From assembly GCA_021464525.1 (NCBI GenBank), contig JADRCO010000134.1:1-50372 (forward strand): DNA of 50,372 nt, given 5' to 3'. The position numbers and the translations under genes are program-made. The notes beneath the pieces are model-generated. The model saw only the letters and a list, made by a program, of their open reading frames with translations, ran no database searches and was not told the origin of the DNA. The DNA comes from Rhizophagus sp. LPA8_4_AMF (taxonomy: Eukaryota; Glomeromycota; Glomeromycetes; Glomerales; Glomeraceae). Shown here piece after piece: positions 46,847-50,372 of this stretch; position 1 is the first letter of the stretch; every line of letters starts with the position of its first letter.

Positions 46847-49800
46847 ATTTAAAATATTTTTAATAAATGATAATAAGATTATGCTTTTTTTTTCGGAAGT
46901 ATAAAGATTAAATAATGAGTTTTGAAGTGAAATATTCGACTTTATATAATTAAAAAATTGTCACGTTTAGATTGCCTAAGACGATCTCTGTTTTTGTTAT
47001 AAGAAGAAGGCTATAAATGACTTAATTTGGGCTCATTGTTTTTTTTCTAAAAGTGGAATGTCATTCTATCATGACCCCCGAAAATCATTGTCTATTTTTA
47101 AGCTGATCACGGAAAATTCGGCAAAAATAACGGACCACCCAATTCATTTTTACTCCGCGCGCAAAAACTCTTTCACCGTACCATTTTGCAATGTATAATT
47201 TCGTAGCAAAAAAATGGATAGTAAAACCGTTAAAGAGTTTTACTGATAGCGTTGGAAAAATGTTACATCTTATTAACTTTTAGACAATTACAAGTGAAAT
47301 TAATTGAACGAGAGCTTTTGTGCACGATAAAAGAATTTGAGAAAATATAGAAAAATCGGAATCATATAATGTACACTCATATAATTTAAAATTTGAAAGT
47401 GTCGCTACTAATTACCGAAAGGGGTAACGCACTAACGCCTATTAAGGAAATCAACGCAAGTCAATAACCATTTTTCTTTGAATTTTATTTTGAAACATTT
47501 GTATTAATTTTTATTTTCTACGTAAACACGATGTTTCACATGGGAAATGTAACAAACTCCTGTGCACAAAGTCGATCATCTAAAAAAAAAACATATGGGC
47601 TAATCGGAGTTATCGGACTCATCTGAGTCAATGATGATTAATATACAATATTTGAAGTGAGACATTGTTCTTTCATCATATAAAATTATTTTTAATTATT
47701 TTAGATTAACAATTGAGAATGAAAATACAGTATATTGATTTCTTTTCTTTTTATTGCATTAAATTTACTGATTGATCTCAATTGTTACCATGGATAAAAA
47801 ATTTACAGTACATAAAATATTTTATAATAGTGATGATATAAGATATTTATTATTATAAATATCAATTTTTTTTTTTTTTTCTTCTTTTTGCATTACATAA
47901 ATGAAAAAAGCAAGTTTATCAGTTAATTAAGTTACATTATAAATTGACTGGAAATTGAAGCTCTACTATTTATGTGGTATTTGCATTATTTTTTCTTGAC
48001 TTAATAATGTAATTATAAATATACAGTACTGTTTCTATTATTATATTTTTCTAGAATGGTATTGCTAAATATCACCGTCACCGGTGGTGAATTTATGATG
48101 TATTTCCGGCCAGGGATTTATTAGATTTTTAATTCTGGCCAAAAGTACATCATAATGCTGGTATGGTGACAATCACCACCGATGAGCTTTAGCAATTTTC
48201 TTTCTAGAACCCATCTGGTGGTTATTGGATAATCCATTAAATTATCTGCATATCATCCCCTTTTCTTTCGATATTAGGGTACAGAACCTACTTCCTGTAT
48301 TTTTAATAATCTCTGTTTGTTTATCTGGAGTGATCTTGCATTCTTGATCAATCAATTTTTTTTTTTTTTTTGAAATCTTTCTGAAATAAATGGTATAAAT
48401 TAGATTATAAACTGTTTTAAAATTATTTGAAAATTAAAAATCGAAATTTAAAATAAAATTATGTACTTAACGTAGTTTTGATCAAGACGGAATTTTATAA
48501 TGTATTGGTATATCAAAAATAAGATAATTTAATTTTATTGTCTTTACCTTCTAAAAAACGAAGTCCACAGCTTATAAATTGTTAAATACTATTTATTGGA
48601 TATATACTGTGCATAAAAAATTCATCTTTACAGGATTGAATTTTTATCCACGTTAAACAGAATGAATAATCTTTCAACTATTTTGTCGAATAAAGAAAAA
48701 CCTTTTTCTTTTTTTAATAAGAATATCAATCGATATCCAAAAAAAAGGACTATTAAGAATATTGAGAATATTGAAATTTTTTTTTTAAATTTTTTAAAAA
48801 ATACCATATTTATTAACCTTGCGAATTATATTTATCGTCTCTTAATAGTAATATTGATCATTTAAAAAAATTGGTAATGTTATGATGTCACAAATAAAGA
48901 CAAATATGTTATGTAATCAGAATCTTGATAAACGACTATGCGATATAACTGAACGATTTTTTGATTCAAATTTATTAATTTAGTTATAATATAATATTTT
49001 AATTTTTTTTTGAACTGAAAAGGTCATTGATAAAGGAATTAATGTAGATAAAAAACACACACTTTGAGTGTTTGAAATTGGCTAATGGAGCTTATTATAT
49101 TATAGTTGCCGATATGATGTTGGCATGTGATGCTCAGATGCATGAAAGTTATGTAGTACGTACAGTTAAAATGATATTCCTACAAATTAAAGAACTAATG
49201 AAATGTAGTTTTGTAATTTTGCAATTTCTTTAATAATTTATTTATGTTTTTTTTTAATATAAATTTACAGTAGTATCACATAATATTTTTTAAAGCAATT
49301 CTAAAGACTTCTTTTCATATACCATTTTAAGAAACATTAAAGGAATTTAATTTATTGAATTAAATTGCTTGTTCTTACCTACTTTACTTACAGGATCTCA
49401 CTCATAATATATCAAGTTCTTCGACATTTGAAAAGTCCATTATCTATCTTGATCATTTTTACTTTGAATTAAATTATTTATAAGTATAAGCTACAATAAA
49501 TATTTTTTCGCGCTATTTTATTATTTATTGTATAGGTCTTATTGTATAATATTTATTGTGTCACATAGTATGATGGTCATGCTTAATATCTAGTACGGTA
49601 ATTTCACTAATTTGACTATATTACGTATAAATTTGTAAATAGTATTATACTGATTTATTATTTAACCAACATTCCATTATATTTATTATAATGAGATTTC
49701 TACCTTTTTCTTTCTCATTCATATCTGATATGGTACGTTTTTAAAATACACTATTATGTAATTCAGTATCACAGACTCGGGTAGTACATTTTTTGATTTA

Positions 49801-49917
49801 CAGCGTGTAACGTTCATTAGGTTATACAACTAACTTGATAAGTCACGAATTATGTCATAAACTTCGTCCTGAATTTTTTTTTTTTGTTTCAAATTTATTT
49901 CTTAATAAAATTTAAGT
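46847..49917. other. 3-kb spacer with a foldback element
   Basis: AT-rich and without a supported gene. The open frame at 48662-48865 is Asn/Phe/Ile-rich with no domain. The left end should contain the promoter of the alpha-kinase gene and the right end that of the second kinase. Confidence 0.5.
48061..48196. mobile_element. Foldback MITE-like element, 136 bp
   Basis: Terminal words ATTGCTAAA (48061-48069) and TTTAGCAAT (48188-48196) are inverted. Inside, CACCGGTGGTGA pairs with TCACCACCG, ATGATGTA with TACATCAT and GGCCAG with CTGGCC, in collinear inverted order. The symmetry may extend outward to the CTAGAA words at 48051 and 48204. No target duplication is evident. Confidence 0.65.
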
Positions 49918-50372
49918 ATGTCTGATATTCGTAAAGAATTAGTTTATGCTGCTATTGACAGAGCATATGCTTTAATAGATTTTAGTATTTATGATGACCA
50001 ACATAATCAATATGAATTTAAAAAACAAACAATTATTGTTGATGATTCACTTACAGAAAATGAAAAATCTGAAGCAATAAAATTACTAACTATGTGGTAT
50101 GATATGGATAAACTTACTATTAATGAAGGAACAAAAAGAATTTGTGAAAATTGTAACCAAGAATGCTTAGCTACATTGTTTTGTGAGCATTGTGTTCGGA
50201 ACTATTTAAAAGCAAATTTTACAAATTGGACATCTGGAAATGATAATATTGATAATTTAATACAAGAATGTCAAATGAAAGTAATAAACCCAGAACTAAT
50301 ACCAGAATGGATCCCATATAATAATTTTCAAAATATTGAATACCTAACAGAGGGCGGATGCTCTGAAATCTA
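49918..50372 (+). CDS. Second kinase with cysteine-rich N-terminus, 5' part only
   Basis: Open from ATG 49918 to the window end, about 151 residues, so the gene is truncated by the window. It aligns with the N-terminus of the kinase at 40355 with few gaps. Shared segments include NQECLATLFCEHCVRNYLKA, FTNWTSGN, IQECQMK, PEWIPYNNFQNIEYL and the start of the glycine-rich loop TEGGCSEI. The cysteine cluster is conserved. It reads as a tandem paralogue in the same orientation, about 9.5 kb downstream. The catalytic part is not visible, so activity cannot be judged. Confidence 0.85.
   Translation, partial: MSDIRKELVYAAIDRAYALIDFSIYDDQHNQYEFKKQTIIVDDSLTENEKSEAIKLLTMWYDMDKLTINEGTKRICENCNQECLATLFCEHCVRNYLKANFTNWTSGNDNIDNLIQECQMKVINPELIPEWIPYNNFQNIEYLTEGGCSEI

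Noticed and set aside
48662..48865. 67-codon plus-strand open frame
   Set aside because: Asn/Phe/Ile/Lys composition expected by chance in this AT content.

Overview
The window looks like nuclear DNA of an arbuscular mycorrhizal fungus (Glomeromycotina, Rhizophagus-like). It is very AT-rich, with long A/T homopolymers. Genes carry several short GT..AG introns and are separated by kilobases of repeat-strewn spacer. The families present are those expanded in these fungi: kelch membrane proteins, F-box/LRR-like proteins, Sel1-repeat proteins, protein kinases with a cysteine-rich N-terminus, and a VWA/alpha-kinase fusion. The organism is inferred from family content and composition, not from a marker gene.

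Layout. A six-exon kelch-repeat membrane protein lies on the minus strand (0.85-2.78 kb). A decayed coding relic, probably from a non-LTR retrotransposon, follows at 3.3-4.6 kb. A 576-bp Mutator-like element with a 9-bp target duplication splits it. Next are an F-box protein (minus, 5.1-6.5 kb), an intronless Sel1-repeat protein (plus, 8.4-10.2 kb), a four-exon uridine-phosphorylase-like gene with a large disordered insertion (minus, 13.0-14.6 kb) and a second F-box protein (plus, 18.0-19.1 kb).

The centre holds two tandem paralogues (plus, 20.4-26.0 and 30.2-35.7 kb) of a large sacsin/Hsp90-like ATPase family. I rebuilt both as 14-exon genes with matching intron phases, giving proteins of about 1507 and 1514 residues. 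Both begin with a GHKL (Bergerat) ATPase fold. Both end with a conserved HExxH-X18-E arrangement that looks like a zinc-metallopeptidase active site. This ATPase-peptidase fusion is the most interesting system here.

To the right are a repeat-rich spacer with a tRNA-Leu-like relic and hairpin elements, and a multi-exon protein kinase (plus, 40.4-42.9 kb) whose introns hold long hairpin elements. A VWA plus alpha-kinase gene follows (minus, 45.1-46.8 kb), broken by a one-base frameshift. The 5' part of a second, homologous kinase runs off the window end (49.9 kb onward).

The genes do not form a pathway. They are a set of signalling, protein-turnover and surface-protein families, mostly members of expanded families, in a mobile-element-rich region. 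Two single-base indels (alpha-kinase gene, kinase tail) may be true decay or residual assembly errors.
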